The position numbers and the translations under genes were made by a program. From NCBI RefSeq assembly GCF_012932495.1, contig NZ_JABCNG010000003.1:62001-126000 (forward strand): a stretch of DNA of 64,000 nt. Direction: 5' to 3'. Every line of letters starts with the position of its first letter. The first letter of the stretch is position 1. Shown piece after piece: positions 56,454-64,000 of this stretch. The notes below the pieces were generated by a model that was given only the letters and a program-made list of their open reading frames with translations, made no database searches and was not told the origin of the DNA. Origin of the DNA: Novosphingobium sp. SG919 (lineage in GTDB: Bacteria; Pseudomonadota; Alphaproteobacteria; Sphingomonadales; Sphingomonadaceae).

Positions 56454-57014
56454 ATGGTCAAGCTGAACAAGATCTACACCCGCACGGGTGACGATGGCAC
56501 GACCGGGCTGGTCGATGGCTCGCGCCGCGCCAAGCACGATGCGCGCATGGCCGCGATTGGCGAGGTTGACGAAGTGAACAGCGCGATCGGCTTGGCCGCG
56601 CTGGTCGTGCCGGCCGAGGCGGGCGCGGAATTGACCCGCATCCAGAACGACCTGTTCGACCTGGGCGCGGACCTCGCCACCCCCGGCAGCGATTTCGAAC
56701 CCGGCGAAATGACGCTGCGCGTGGTGCCGGGCCAGGTGGACTGGCTCGAACACGCGATCGACGCGCGCAACGCCGCACTGCCGCCGCTCACCAGCTTCAT
56801 CCTGCCCGGCGGCAGCGAAGCGGCCGCGCGCGTGCATCTGGCGCGCGCCATTGCCCGCCGCGCCGAACGCGCCGCCGTGGCCCTGGCCGCGCAAGAGCCG
56901 GTCAATCCCTCGGCCCTTGCCTATCTCAACCGGCTGTCGGACTATCTCTTCGTGCTGGCCCGCGCGCTCAATGCCGGGCGTGATCCCCTGTGGGTGCCGG
57001 GCGCCAGCCGCTAG
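56454..57014 (+). CDS. Cob(I)yrinic acid a,c-diamide adenosyltransferase, PduO type
   Basis: 186 residues. '[19 protein letters not shown]' at the N-terminus forms the ATP site, and '[25 protein letters not shown]' with '[14 protein letters not shown]' completes the active site. It attaches the adenosyl group to cobalamin. No other B12 genes are near, so it probably acts in salvage. Confidence 0.93.
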   Translation: MVKLNKIYTRTGDDGTTGLVDGSRRAKHDARMAAIGEVDEVNSAIGLAALVVPAEAGAELTRIQNDLFDLGADLATPGSDFEPGEMTLRVVPGQVDWLEHAIDARNAALPPLTSFILPGGSEAAARVHLARAIARRAERAAVALAAQEPVNPSALAYLNRLSDYLFVLARALNAGRDPLWVPGASR

Positions 57015-57040
57015 ACCAACTGAAGAAGGAATTTGCGGGC

Positions 57041-57910
57041 ATGCAGACCGTTGCCGTGATCGGGGCCGGGCAGATGGGCGCGGGCATCGCGCAGGTCATG
57101 GCGCAGGCCGGGCTAGCCGTGCTGCTGGCCGACATGAATCTGGCCGCGGCGGAAAAGGGCCGCGACAAGATCGCCAAGGCGCTTGCCCGCCTGGTGGCCA
57201 AGGACAAGATCGCGGCCAGCGACGCCGACGCCATCGTCGCCCGCATCACCCCGATCGGCGATTATGCGCCGATGGCCGCTGCCGACCTGATCGTGGAAGC
57301 GGCAACCGAGCGCGAAGACATCAAGCAGGCGATCTTTGCTGCCGCGGGCCGGGTGCTGGCCCCCCACGCGATCCTGGCGAGCAACACCAGCTCGATCCCG
57401 ATCACCCGCATGGCCGCCGGCTCGCCCGATCCGGCCCGCTTCATCGGGTTGCACTTCTTCAATCCGGTGCCGGTGATGAACCTGGTGGAAGTGATTCCGG
57501 GCCTGGCCACCTCGGCCGCCACGCTCGACGCGATGCGCGCGCTGGTCGGCCGGCTGAACAAGGAACTGGTGCTTTCGCAGGACGAGGCCGGCTTCATCGT
57601 CAACCGTGTGCTGATGCCGATGCTCAACGAGGCGGCTTTCGTGCTGGGCAGCGGCACGGCCAGCATCGCGGATATCGACAAGGCCTGCCGCCTGGGCCTC
57701 AACCACCCGATGGGGCCGCTGGAACTGGCCGATTTCATTGGCCTGGATACCTGCGTGGAAATCATCCGCGTGCTGCACACCAGCACCGGCGACAGCAAGT
57801 ATCGCCCCGCCCCACTGCTGGTGAAGTATGTCGAGGCCGGCTGGCTCGGCCGCAAGACCGGACGCGGGTTCTACGATTACAGCGGCGAGGCCCCAGTTCC
57901 CACGCGGTAA
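57041..57910 (+). CDS. hbd: 3-hydroxybutyryl-CoA dehydrogenase
   Basis: 289 residues. NAD-binding '[11 protein letters not shown]' at the N-terminus, '[10 protein letters not shown]', catalytic His in '[11 protein letters not shown]', and C-terminal '[16 protein letters not shown]' and '[11 protein letters not shown]'. It interconverts acetoacetyl-CoA and 3-hydroxybutyryl-CoA, a link to fatty acid or PHA metabolism. AAGGA ten bases before the ATG. Confidence 0.94.
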   Translation: MQTVAVIGAGQMGAGIAQVMAQAGLAVLLADMNLAAAEKGRDKIAKALARLVAKDKIAASDADAIVARITPIGDYAPMAAADLIVEAATEREDIKQAIFAAAGRVLAPHAILASNTSSIPITRMAAGSPDPARFIGLHFFNPVPVMNLVEVIPGLATSAATLDAMRALVGRLNKELVLSQDEAGFIVNRVLMPMLNEAAFVLGSGTASIADIDKACRLGLNHPMGPLELADFIGLDTCVEIIRVLHTSTGDSKYRPAPLLVKYVEAGWLGRKTGRGFYDYSGEAPVPTR

Positions 57911-57930
57911 GGAACAGGGGAGCCGCGCAG

Positions 57931-57957
57931 GCGTATCTTCTCCATAAGGAGATACGC
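57931..57957 (+). promoter_or_regulatory. Hairpin covering the ribosome binding site of the acidic protein gene
   Basis: GCGTATCT pairs with AGATACGC (8 bp). The AAGGAG ribosome binding site (57946-57951) lies in the loop and 3' arm, and the ATG follows two bases later. If this RNA is made, the fold would hide the start region. A GGAAC-N16-CGTA element (57911-57935) overlaps the 5' arm. Confidence 0.45.
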
Positions 57958-57958
57958 C

Positions 57959-58279
57959 ATGAGCAAGGACCTGCCCGACCTTCCCCCCGAAGCGCACAAC
58001 CAGGAACAGGACGATGCGCCCAGCCAGGCGCAGACCCTGGCCGATGAAGCGCTGGGCCGCGCCACCGCCGTGCTGGGTTCTGCCGAAGACAGCGAGCGCG
58101 TTTCCGGCCAGGGAGACGAGGCCGGCTCCACCCCCGACCTGGTCGATCACATGAAGCAGATGGTCTCGTCCGGCCGGATCGACATGGGCGCCTACCGTGG
58201 CGAGCGCAACGACGACGACGAGGAAGGCGGCCTGGGCGAAGCGGGCATCGACGACGACACCCCGCGCGGCGCGGAATGA
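57959..58279 (+). CDS. Small acidic protein of unknown function
   Basis: 106 residues, strongly acidic, soluble, probably disordered ('NDDDEEGGLGEAGIDDD' near the end). The strong ribosome binding site and ATG at 57959 make it a likely gene. The middle 'PDLVDHMKQMVSSGRIDMGAYRGERNDD' is a sequence I have no name for. It follows hbd by 48 bases and may be cotranscribed or use its own promoter. Confidence 0.75.
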   Translation: MSKDLPDLPPEAHNQEQDDAPSQAQTLADEALGRATAVLGSAEDSERVSGQGDEAGSTPDLVDHMKQMVSSGRIDMGAYRGERNDDDEEGGLGEAGIDDDTPRGAE

Positions 58280-58298
58280 TGCCGCGGCTGGCGAGGGA

Positions 58299-59072
58299 TC
58301 AGTCCCCCGCCAGCCCGATCAGCGAGATTTCCCGGCCATAGCCCGGCTCGCCCGCATGGGTGGCGCGGCGGAACGAATAGAACCGGTCGGGCTGGGCGTA
58401 CGTATCTTCGTCCAGCATGCCGACCACCCCCACCCCGAAGGCATGGAGGCGGTGCGCGACATAGCCGGGCAGATCGAACCACGCGTGGCCGGCCTTGCCG
58501 GCGCGGAAGAAGCGTTCGTTCTCTGCCGCCTGGGCCACGAAGCGAGCCTCGAACGCGGCATCCACTTCATAGCTTTTCTGGGCAATGCACGGGCCGACAA
58601 TCGCCGCAATCGCGGCGCGATCAGCGCCCAAGGCTTCCATCGCTTCCACTGTCCGGTCGGTCACGCCATCGATTGCGCCGCGCCAGCCGGCGTGGGCCGC
58701 GCCGATCACCCCGGCGTGGGGATCGTGAAACAGCACCGGCGCGCAATCGGCGGTGAGGATGCCGAGCAAGAGGCCGGCCTGGCGCGTGACCAGGGCATCG
58801 GCGCGCGGGCGGTCCGCCTCGTTCCAGGCACTGTCCACCACCACCACGTCGGGCGAATGGATCTGATAGGCGCAGACCAGGGTTGCGCCGGGCAGCACCG
58901 CGTGGGCGGCGCGGCGGCGGTTTTCTGCCGTGGCGACGGGATCGTCCTCGCTGCCCCAGCCCACGTTGAGCCCGGCATGAATGCCCGTGGACACCCCGCC
59001 GCGCCGGCCAAGGAAGCCGTGCGCGGCGCCGGCCAGGGCCGGATGGGTGAGCACTTCGACTTCCACGCTCAT
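58299..59072 (-). CDS. pgeF: Laccase-domain purine nucleoside phosphorylase (PgeF/YfiH family)
   Basis: 257 residues. Family motifs 'AYQIHSPDVV', 'LTADCAPVLFHDP', 'GAAHAGWRG' and 'GPCIAQKSYEV'. The His/Cys set binds zinc; members act on purine nucleosides and are often annotated as polyphenol oxidase. Its ATG overlaps the pepN stop (ATGA). It ends 19 bases from the acidic protein gene on the other strand. Confidence 0.93.
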   Translation of the reverse strand: MSVEVEVLTHPALAGAAHGFLGRRGGVSTGIHAGLNVGWGSEDDPVATAENRRRAAHAVLPGATLVCAYQIHSPDVVVVDSAWNEADRPRADALVTRQAGLLLGILTADCAPVLFHDPHAGVIGAAHAGWRGAIDGVTDRTVEAMEALGADRAAIAAIVGPCIAQKSYEVDAAFEARFVAQAAENERFFRAGKAGHAWFDLPGYVAHRLHAFGVGVVGMLDEDTYAQPDRFYSFRRATHAGEPGYGREISLIGLAGD

Positions 59073-61678
59073 GCTTCCAGGCTCTTGCCCACTTGCTCGC
59101 GCACGTCGCGCGACAGCTTGGGCGCGGCGGCAATGCGCTCCAGCTCTGCCCGCATGAGCGCGGCGCGGGCCGGCTCGATCCGCCGCCAGCGGCCGAGCGG
59201 CGCCACGAACCGCGCCGCGACATTGCCGTTGATCGGATCGAGCGCCAGGATCAGGTCGGCGATCAGGCGATAGCCCGCGCCATCGCCGGCGTGGAACGCT
59301 TGCGGGTTGGCGGCAAAGGCCATGTAAAGCGCGCGCACGCGATTGGGATTCGTCAGCGTGAAATCGCGGTGCCCGGCCAGCGCGCGCACATGATCGAGCG
59401 CCTTGGGATGGAGCGAGCCGGCCTGGAGCGAAAACCACTTGTCGATCACCAGCCGGTTATCGGCAAAACGATCGTGGAAGTCGGCCAGCGCCGCATCGCG
59501 TTCGGGCACGTCGAGCCCGCACAGCAACATCAGCGCGCCCTGGCGATCGGTCATGTTGTCGGCCGCGTCATACTGCGCCTTGGCTCGCTTGGCCGCCTGC
59601 GCGGGATCGGCTGCCGCCAGGTAGACCAGCGCCTGGGTCTTGAGCTTGCGCGCGCCGCGCGGCGCGGCATCGAGGCCATAGGGCACCGCGCTGCACCGAT
59701 CGTGCAAGGCGCGCCAGGCATCGCCCAGTTCGCGGCCCAGCCAGGCCTTGAGTGCCTCGCGCTCGGCATGGACGCGTGCGGGATCGACGGGCGTGATCTG
59801 TTCGGCAAGGTACGCCTCGCCGGGCAGCATGACGAGTTCGCCGCGCATCAGATCATCCAGCGCGGGATCGGCCAGGATCGCGCCCAGCGCCCCGCCGATG
59901 GCGGTGCGGCCCGCCTCGCGTGCAGCATCGTCCAGCCGGCCTTCGACGGCCGCCACCAGATGCTGCACCACCAGTTGCTGCATCGCTTCATAGCGGGCAA
60001 AGGCATCATCGTCGTGCGCCGCCAGGAACACCAGGTCTGCCACGCTTTGCGGCGCGTTGATCGCCACCGGCGCGGAAAAGCCGCGATTGATCGAAAGCAC
60101 CGGCGCGCTGGCGAACCCCTCGAACGTGAACTGCTGCGCCGCCTCGCTCAGCACGATCAGGTGCTCGCCGCCATGCGTGCCGCGCGCCGCATCGAACAGC
60201 GCGGTGCGCAGCGGGATCACCATCGGCTGCTTGACCGGCTGGCCGGGGGTAGGCGGCACAGTCTGCTGCAAGGCCAGGGTCACGGTGCCGCTGGCGGTAT
60301 CGTGCGTCATCGCCACGTCCACCTGCGGGGTGCCGGCCTGCTCGTACCAGCGGCGGAACTGCTGGAGGTCCAGCCCGGCACCGTCCTCGATCGCCTTGAC
60401 GAAATCCTCGCAGGTCGCCGCCTCGCCATCGTGGCGTTCGAAATAGAGGTCCGTGCCCGCGCGGAAGCGTTCGGGACCAGCCAGCACGGTCATCATGCGG
60501 ATCACCTCGGCGCCCTTGTTATAGACGGTCGCGGTGTAGAAATTGCTGATTTCCTGATAGGAATCGGGGCGGATCGGATGGGCGAGCGGCCCGGAATCCT
60601 CAGGGAACTGGGCGCTGCGCAAGATGCGCACGTCCTCGATCCGCTTGACCGGGGCCGAGCCCTGGTCGGCCGAAAACTGCTGGTCGCGCAGCACGGTGAA
60701 GCCTTCCTTCAGGGAAAGCTGGAACCAGTCGCGGCAGGTGACGCGGTTGCCCGACCAGTTGTGGAAATATTCGTGGGCCACCACGCCTTCGACGCCATCG
60801 TAATCGCCATCGGTGGCGGTTTCCGGATCGGCCAGGATATAGCGGGTGTTGAAGATGTTCAGCCCCTTGTTCTCCATCGCCCCGGCGTTGAAATCGGAAA
60901 CCGCGACGATGTTGAACAAGTCGAGATCGTATTCCCGGCCATAGACCTGCTCATCCCACGCCATCGAGGCGATCAGCGCGCGCATGGCGTGCATGGTGCG
61001 GGTTTCATCGCCTGCGCGCACCCAGATCGCCAGGTCTACCTTGCGACCCGAAACCGTGGTGAAGCTATCGCGCGTGGCGACGAGATCGCCCGCCACCAGG
61101 GCAAAGAGATAGGAAGGCTTGGGCCAGGGATCGTGCCAGATCGCCCAGTGGGTGCCGTCGTCTTCCTCGCCGCTGTCCATCGGGTTGCCGTTGGACAACA
61201 GCACCGGGAACGCCGCCTTGTCGGCCGTGAGCGTGACGGTGTAGCGGCTGAGCACGTCGGGACGGTCGGGGAAGAAGGTGATGCGGCGAAAGCCTTCCGC
61301 CTCGCACTGGGTGCAGAGCAGCCCGCCAGAGGCATAGAGCCCGGAAAGCTGGGTATTGGCGGTGGGATCGATCGTGGTCTCGATCGTCACCTGGTGCGCC
61401 TCGCCCGGCAGTTCGATCACCAGGTCGTCGCCATCCATGGTCCAGGCATTGTGCGGTTCGCCATCGACGGCCACGCTTTGCGCCACCAGCCCGTCGCCAT
61501 TCAGGCGCAGCGGCCCGCCTTCCCCGGCCGCGTTGCGCTCCACATCCAGGGTGGCGGTAACCGCCGTGGCCGAAAGATCGAGCAGGAAATCCAGGGCGAT
61601 ATCGGGAACCAGCCAGGCGGGCGGGCGATAATCGGCGCGCTGGATCACGATGGGCGGCTGGCTGGCTGAATCCTTCAT
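59069..61678 (-). CDS. pepN: Aminopeptidase N
   Basis: 869 residues, gluzincin M1 peptidase. Exopeptidase motif 'GAMEN', zinc site H302-E-x-x-H306 with E325 as third ligand, and a Tyr in 'YNKGAEVIRMM'. No signal peptide, so it is cytoplasmic. Removes N-terminal residues from peptides. Divergent from the SDR gene; coupled to pgeF. Confidence 0.97.
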   Translation of the reverse strand: MKDSASQPPIVIQRADYRPPAWLVPDIALDFLLDLSATAVTATLDVERNAAGEGGPLRLNGDGLVAQSVAVDGEPHNAWTMDGDDLVIELPGEAHQVTIETTIDPTANTQLSGLYASGGLLCTQCEAEGFRRITFFPDRPDVLSRYTVTLTADKAAFPVLLSNGNPMDSGEEDDGTHWAIWHDPWPKPSYLFALVAGDLVATRDSFTTVSGRKVDLAIWVRAGDETRTMHAMRALIASMAWDEQVYGREYDLDLFNIVAVSDFNAGAMENKGLNIFNTRYILADPETATDGDYDGVEGVVAHEYFHNWSGNRVTCRDWFQLSLKEGFTVLRDQQFSADQGSAPVKRIEDVRILRSAQFPEDSGPLAHPIRPDSYQEISNFYTATVYNKGAEVIRMMTVLAGPERFRAGTDLYFERHDGEAATCEDFVKAIEDGAGLDLQQFRRWYEQAGTPQVDVAMTHDTASGTVTLALQQTVPPTPGQPVKQPMVIPLRTALFDAARGTHGGEHLIVLSEAAQQFTFEGFASAPVLSINRGFSAPVAINAPQSVADLVFLAAHDDDAFARYEAMQQLVVQHLVAAVEGRLDDAAREAGRTAIGGALGAILADPALDDLMRGELVMLPGEAYLAEQITPVDPARVHAEREALKAWLGRELGDAWRALHDRCSAVPYGLDAAPRGARKLKTQALVYLAAADPAQAAKRAKAQYDAADNMTDRQGALMLLCGLDVPERDAALADFHDRFADNRLVIDKWFSLQAGSLHPKALDHVRALAGHRDFTLTNPNRVRALYMAFAANPQAFHAGDGAGYRLIADLILALDPINGNVAARFVAPLGRWRRIEPARAALMRAELERIAAAPKLSRDVREQVGKSLEA

Positions 61679-61753
61679 GCCCTAGACTTAGGAAGCCGCA
61701 GGCCTTGGGGCAATTGAGCAAATCCGAAACAGGGGATAATTGCCGGTTTTAAG

Positions 61754-61776
61754 CCCCTCCTCTTCGCAAGGAGGGG
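61754..61776. repeat. GC-rich hairpin repeat in the pepN-SDR gap
   Basis: CCCCTCCT/AGGAGGGG around a seven-base loop. It resembles the pieces of the larger repeat after engB. Confidence 0.55.
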
Positions 61777-61804
61777 TTGGGGTGCTGGAGGCCCTGCGCA
61801 ACGC

Positions 61805-62674
61805 ATGACCGACGAACAAAGCGAACCGGGCCACCTGTTCATCTTCGGCATGGGCTATGCCGCCCAAGTGCTGGCCCATGCCTTGCGCGCGCGGGGCTGG
61901 CAGGTGACAGGCACCGGCCGCGCCGGCACGATCGACTTTGCCGATGCCGCCGCCGTCCACGCCGCGCTGGCGCGGGCGAGCCATGTGCTGTCCTCCGTCC
62001 CGCCCGCACGCGAAGGCGGCGATCCGGTACTGCAGGCCTATGGCCCGGCGCTCAACGCCTGGCCGGGGCAGTGGATCGGCTATTGGTCTTCCACCGGGGT
62101 CTATGGCGATGCGCGCGGCGCCTGGGTGGACGAGACTGCGCCGATCGGCGGCGGGCGCCGTTCTGCCCGCGTGGCGGCAGACCTGGCGTGGCAGGCATGG
62201 GATGCGCGCGTGCGGGTGCTGCGCCTGCCCGGCATCTATGGCCCGGGGCGCAGCGTGATCGACAAGCTGCGCGAGGGCACCGCGCACCGCATCATCGCGC
62301 GCGAGCAGGTGTTCAGCCGCATCCATGTGGACGACATTGCCGGCGCGACCCTGGCCGCCTTTGCCGGCCCGCCCGGCGTCTACAACCTGGCCGACGAGGA
62401 GCCCGCCAGCCAGAACGCCGTGGTGGAGGAAGCCGCCCGCCTCACCGGCCTGCCCCTGCCGCCGCTGCTCACCGCCGACGAAGCCGAGCTATCGCCGATG
62501 GCGCGCGGTTTCTATGCCGAAAGCCGCCGCGTGGCCGCCGGCAAGGCGCGGCGCCTGCTTGACTGGCGGCCGATCTATCCCACCTACCGCGAAGGATTGC
62601 GCGCCTTGAGCGCCATGACCAGCCCCACCATCGCCAGCGCCGAGCCGGCCACCGCCAGCAGCGACCAGCGATAA
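61805..62674 (+). CDS. NAD(P)-dependent SDR, epimerase/dehydratase type (YeeZ-like)
   Basis: 289 residues. The nucleotide-binding start is 'FIFGMGYAAQVLAHALRARG', followed by 'SSTGVYGD' and 'RLPGIYGPGR', the sugar-nucleotide epimerase style, and 'SRIHVDDIAGATLAA'. The usual YxxxK motif is not clear, as in YeeZ/YbjT relatives. The last 91 bases overlap the EamA gene on the other strand. Confidence 0.85.
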   Translation: MTDEQSEPGHLFIFGMGYAAQVLAHALRARGWQVTGTGRAGTIDFADAAAVHAALARASHVLSSVPPAREGGDPVLQAYGPALNAWPGQWIGYWSSTGVYGDARGAWVDETAPIGGGRRSARVAADLAWQAWDARVRVLRLPGIYGPGRSVIDKLREGTAHRIIAREQVFSRIHVDDIAGATLAAFAGPPGVYNLADEEPASQNAVVEEAARLTGLPLPPLLTADEAELSPMARGFYAESRRVAAGKARRLLDWRPIYPTYREGLRALSAMTSPTIASAEPATASSDQR

Positions 62675-63507
62675 TTCTCGAACACGGTGGACAGCGCCAT
62701 CGCCACCACCGGCACGAGCACGCCGTTATAGGCCGCGCGACCCGCACCCATGTCTTTCAACAGCTGGAAATAGAGCGGGAACGTGATCACCGATCCCACC
62801 ACGCTGAGATAGAGCACGCCGGAAACATAAGGCCAGCCCCAGTCGATCACCGGCGGCCCCGCCAGCGTCAGCGCGACCAGCCCGTCGATCAGCGCGCCAA
62901 TCGTCATCGCCCAGGCCAGGATCGGCAGGATCGGCCGCGACCGCGCCGCGCCCGAGGCCTGCATGACATTGGCGACCGAGGCCGCCAGGATCGAGACCGT
63001 GACCAGCCCGATGCCCAGCCACGGCGCGGTGGTGGCCGGCGCCACGCGCACTTCGTGAACGACGAGCAGGGCAATCCCGGCAAGCGCCACGGCCGATCCC
63101 GCCCAGAAGCCGCGCGCCACCCGTTGTCCCAGGAACAGGTGCGCCAACATCGCATTGGGCACCATCAGCAGCGCATAGAGCACGGCGACCAGGCCAGAGG
63201 TGATGTGCTGCTCGGCCGGGTAGAGAAACTGGTAGTTGAGCGTGAAGTGAAACACGCCGATGCCCGCCGCCAGTTGCCAGCCCGGGCGATCCAGCATCAG
63301 CCGATCGCGGCGCAGCAGGGCCAGCACGAACGTGCCCAGCGCCGCCACGACAAAGCGATAGCAGACCGACCAGCTTGGCGGCACTGCGCCGGCCTGGCCC
63401 TTGATCACCAGCCAGGTGGAGCCCCAGATCAGCGCCACGGCCAGGAACGGGACGACCACGCGGGGCCGCCACAGCGTTTCGTCCGCGCTGGCGCTTGCCC
63501 CGCTCAC
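62584..63507 (-). CDS. EamA family transporter (drug/metabolite exporter)
   Basis: 307 residues from GTG 63507, ten helices in two EamA repeats ('ALIWGSTWLVIKGQAG' opens the first, 'LGIGLVTVSILAASVANV' the second). DMT exporters of this kind move amino acids or metabolites out of the cell. The start overlaps the threonine aldolase stop (GTGA); export of a threonine or glycine-related product is possible but only inferred. Confidence 0.9.
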   Translation of the reverse strand: MSGASASADETLWRPRVVVPFLAVALIWGSTWLVIKGQAGAVPPSWSVCYRFVVAALGTFVLALLRRDRLMLDRPGWQLAAGIGVFHFTLNYQFLYPAEQHITSGLVAVLYALLMVPNAMLAHLFLGQRVARGFWAGSAVALAGIALLVVHEVRVAPATTAPWLGIGLVTVSILAASVANVMQASGAARSRPILPILAWAMTIGALIDGLVALTLAGPPVIDWGWPYVSGVLYLSVVGSVITFPLYFQLLKDMGAGRAAYNGVLVPVVAMALSTVFENYRWSLLAVAGSALAMVGLVMALKARNPSR

Positions 63508-64000
63508 AGGTTGCGAATCGCGCGGGCGAGCGCGGCGACATGGGCCGGATCGGTGTTCCACGCCGTGACCAGCCGCGCTGCGCCTGGCGTGCCGGCCGGC
63601 GCGGGCCAATCATAGAAGTCGAAGCCGGCGCTGCGCAGCGCGGTCTTTTCCACGTCCGACAAGGTGACGAACAGCTCGTTCGCCTCCACCGCGTGGAGCA
63701 GGCGCCCGGCGCATGACGCGGCCAGTTCCTGCGCGGCGGCATTGGCGGCGCGGGCATTTGCCAGCCACAAGTCATGCTCCAGCATGGCCAGGATCTGTGC
63801 CGCCAGATAGCGGCCCTTGGATTGCAGGTGGCCGGCGCGCTTGCGGCGGAAACGGATCGTGTCGGCCAGTTCCTCGTCGAACAGTACGATTGCCTCTGCC
63901 CCCAGCCCGCCGTTCTTGACGAAGCCAAAGCTCAGGGCATCGACCCCGGCCTGCGCGGTGAGCGCGGCCGGCTCGCAATCGAGGAACGCCACGGCATTGG
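63504..64000 (-). CDS. Low-specificity threonine aldolase family protein, truncated by window edge
   Basis: Only the C-terminal ~165 residues are inside the window; the frame is open to base 64000, so the GTG at 63992 is internal. The PLP lysine is in 'LSFGFVKNGGLGAEAIVLFD', followed by 'FRRKRAGHLQSKGRYLAAQILAML', the threonine aldolase signature. It would split threonine to glycine and acetaldehyde. Operon with the EamA gene. Confidence 0.9.
   Translation of the reverse strand, partial: NAVAFLDCEPAALTAQAGVDALSFGFVKNGGLGAEAIVLFDEELADTIRFRRKRAGHLQSKGRYLAAQILAMLEHDLWLANARAANAAAQELAASCAGRLLHAVEANELFVTLSDVEKTALRSAGFDFYDWPAPAGTPGAARLVTAWNTDPAHVAALARAIRNL

Noticed and set aside
59093..61669. 858-codon open frame on the plus strand opposite pepN
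   Set aside because: It is a high-GC shadow of pepN: the composition is Arg/His/Gly-rich without domains, while the minus frame carries complete M1 peptidase motifs.

Overview
The window reads as chromosomal DNA of a high-GC alphaproteobacterium of the order Sphingomonadales, most likely Novosphingobium or a close relative. The evidence is the complete PhyR/NepR/EcfG general stress response locus, HWE-type sensor kinases, a PHA synthase with an alanine-rich phasin, a TonB-dependent receptor, TbpB-like lipoproteins, and the rpmH-rnpA-yidD-yidC-engB order. Codon use is uniform, start/stop overlaps of the ATGA and GTGA kind are frequent, and I see no insertion sequence, prophage, CRISPR array, rRNA or tRNA. 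It looks like core and near-core genome rather than an island.

Layout. 1-5.4 kb: tightly coupled DUF4350-MoxR-DUF58-SpoIIM-RDD membrane operon (left end cut). 5.5-10.1 kb: alaC-like aminotransferase divergent from phaC, then a phasin with a long Ala/Pro/Lys extension. 10.5-14.1 kb: clpS, a small unknown gene, and lptF-lptG. 14.2-16.6 kb: a desaturase and a large GNAT-like protein. 16.8-22.7 kb: stress-signalling block with two single-domain receivers, a Crp/Fnr regulator, PhyR, a CHASE-HWE kinase, NepR and EcfG. 22.9-27.9 kb: AI-2E permease, Fe-type SOD, a DAACS symporter, glmM and a DUF1272 zinc protein. 27.9-33.5 kb: a three-barrel TbpB-like lipoprotein divergent from a DUF3422 gene, then GNAT and aminotransferase genes. 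34.3-39.4 kb: LuxR-type regulator, TonB receptor and secreted serine hydrolase, probably one substrate-acquisition module. 39.5-46.3 kb: a CHASE3-HWE kinase, then rpmH-rnpA-yidD-yidC-engB, a GST and dapE. 46.3-51.8 kb: GNAT, siderophore-interacting protein, and a translationally coupled otsB-GH15-otsA trehalose operon. 51.8-53.1 kb: MerR regulator divergent from a glutaredoxin-MauE fusion. 53.1-57.9 kb: guaA, a 27-codon ORF, gluQ, a HIG1-like protein, a PduO-type adenosyltransferase and 3-hydroxybutyryl-CoA dehydrogenase. 58-64 kb: a small acidic protein, pgeF, pepN, a sugar-nucleotide-type SDR, an EamA exporter and the end of a threonine aldolase gene (right end cut).

How it fits together. 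The stress response block probably controls genes elsewhere in the window. A perfect EcfG-type promoter (GGAAC-N16-CGTT) precedes nepR-ecfG, and the same unusual two-sided arrangement (GGAACC-N15-CGTTCC) recurs only between the small unknown gene and lptF. Weaker GGAAC-N16-CATT elements stand at promoter distance from phyR and from the trehalose operon. otsB lacks any in-frame ATG, GTG or TTG before its catalytic motif, but has a perfect ribosome binding site in front of an ATT codon. The MerR/glutaredoxin-MauE pair has a promoter that closely resembles the classical mer operator.
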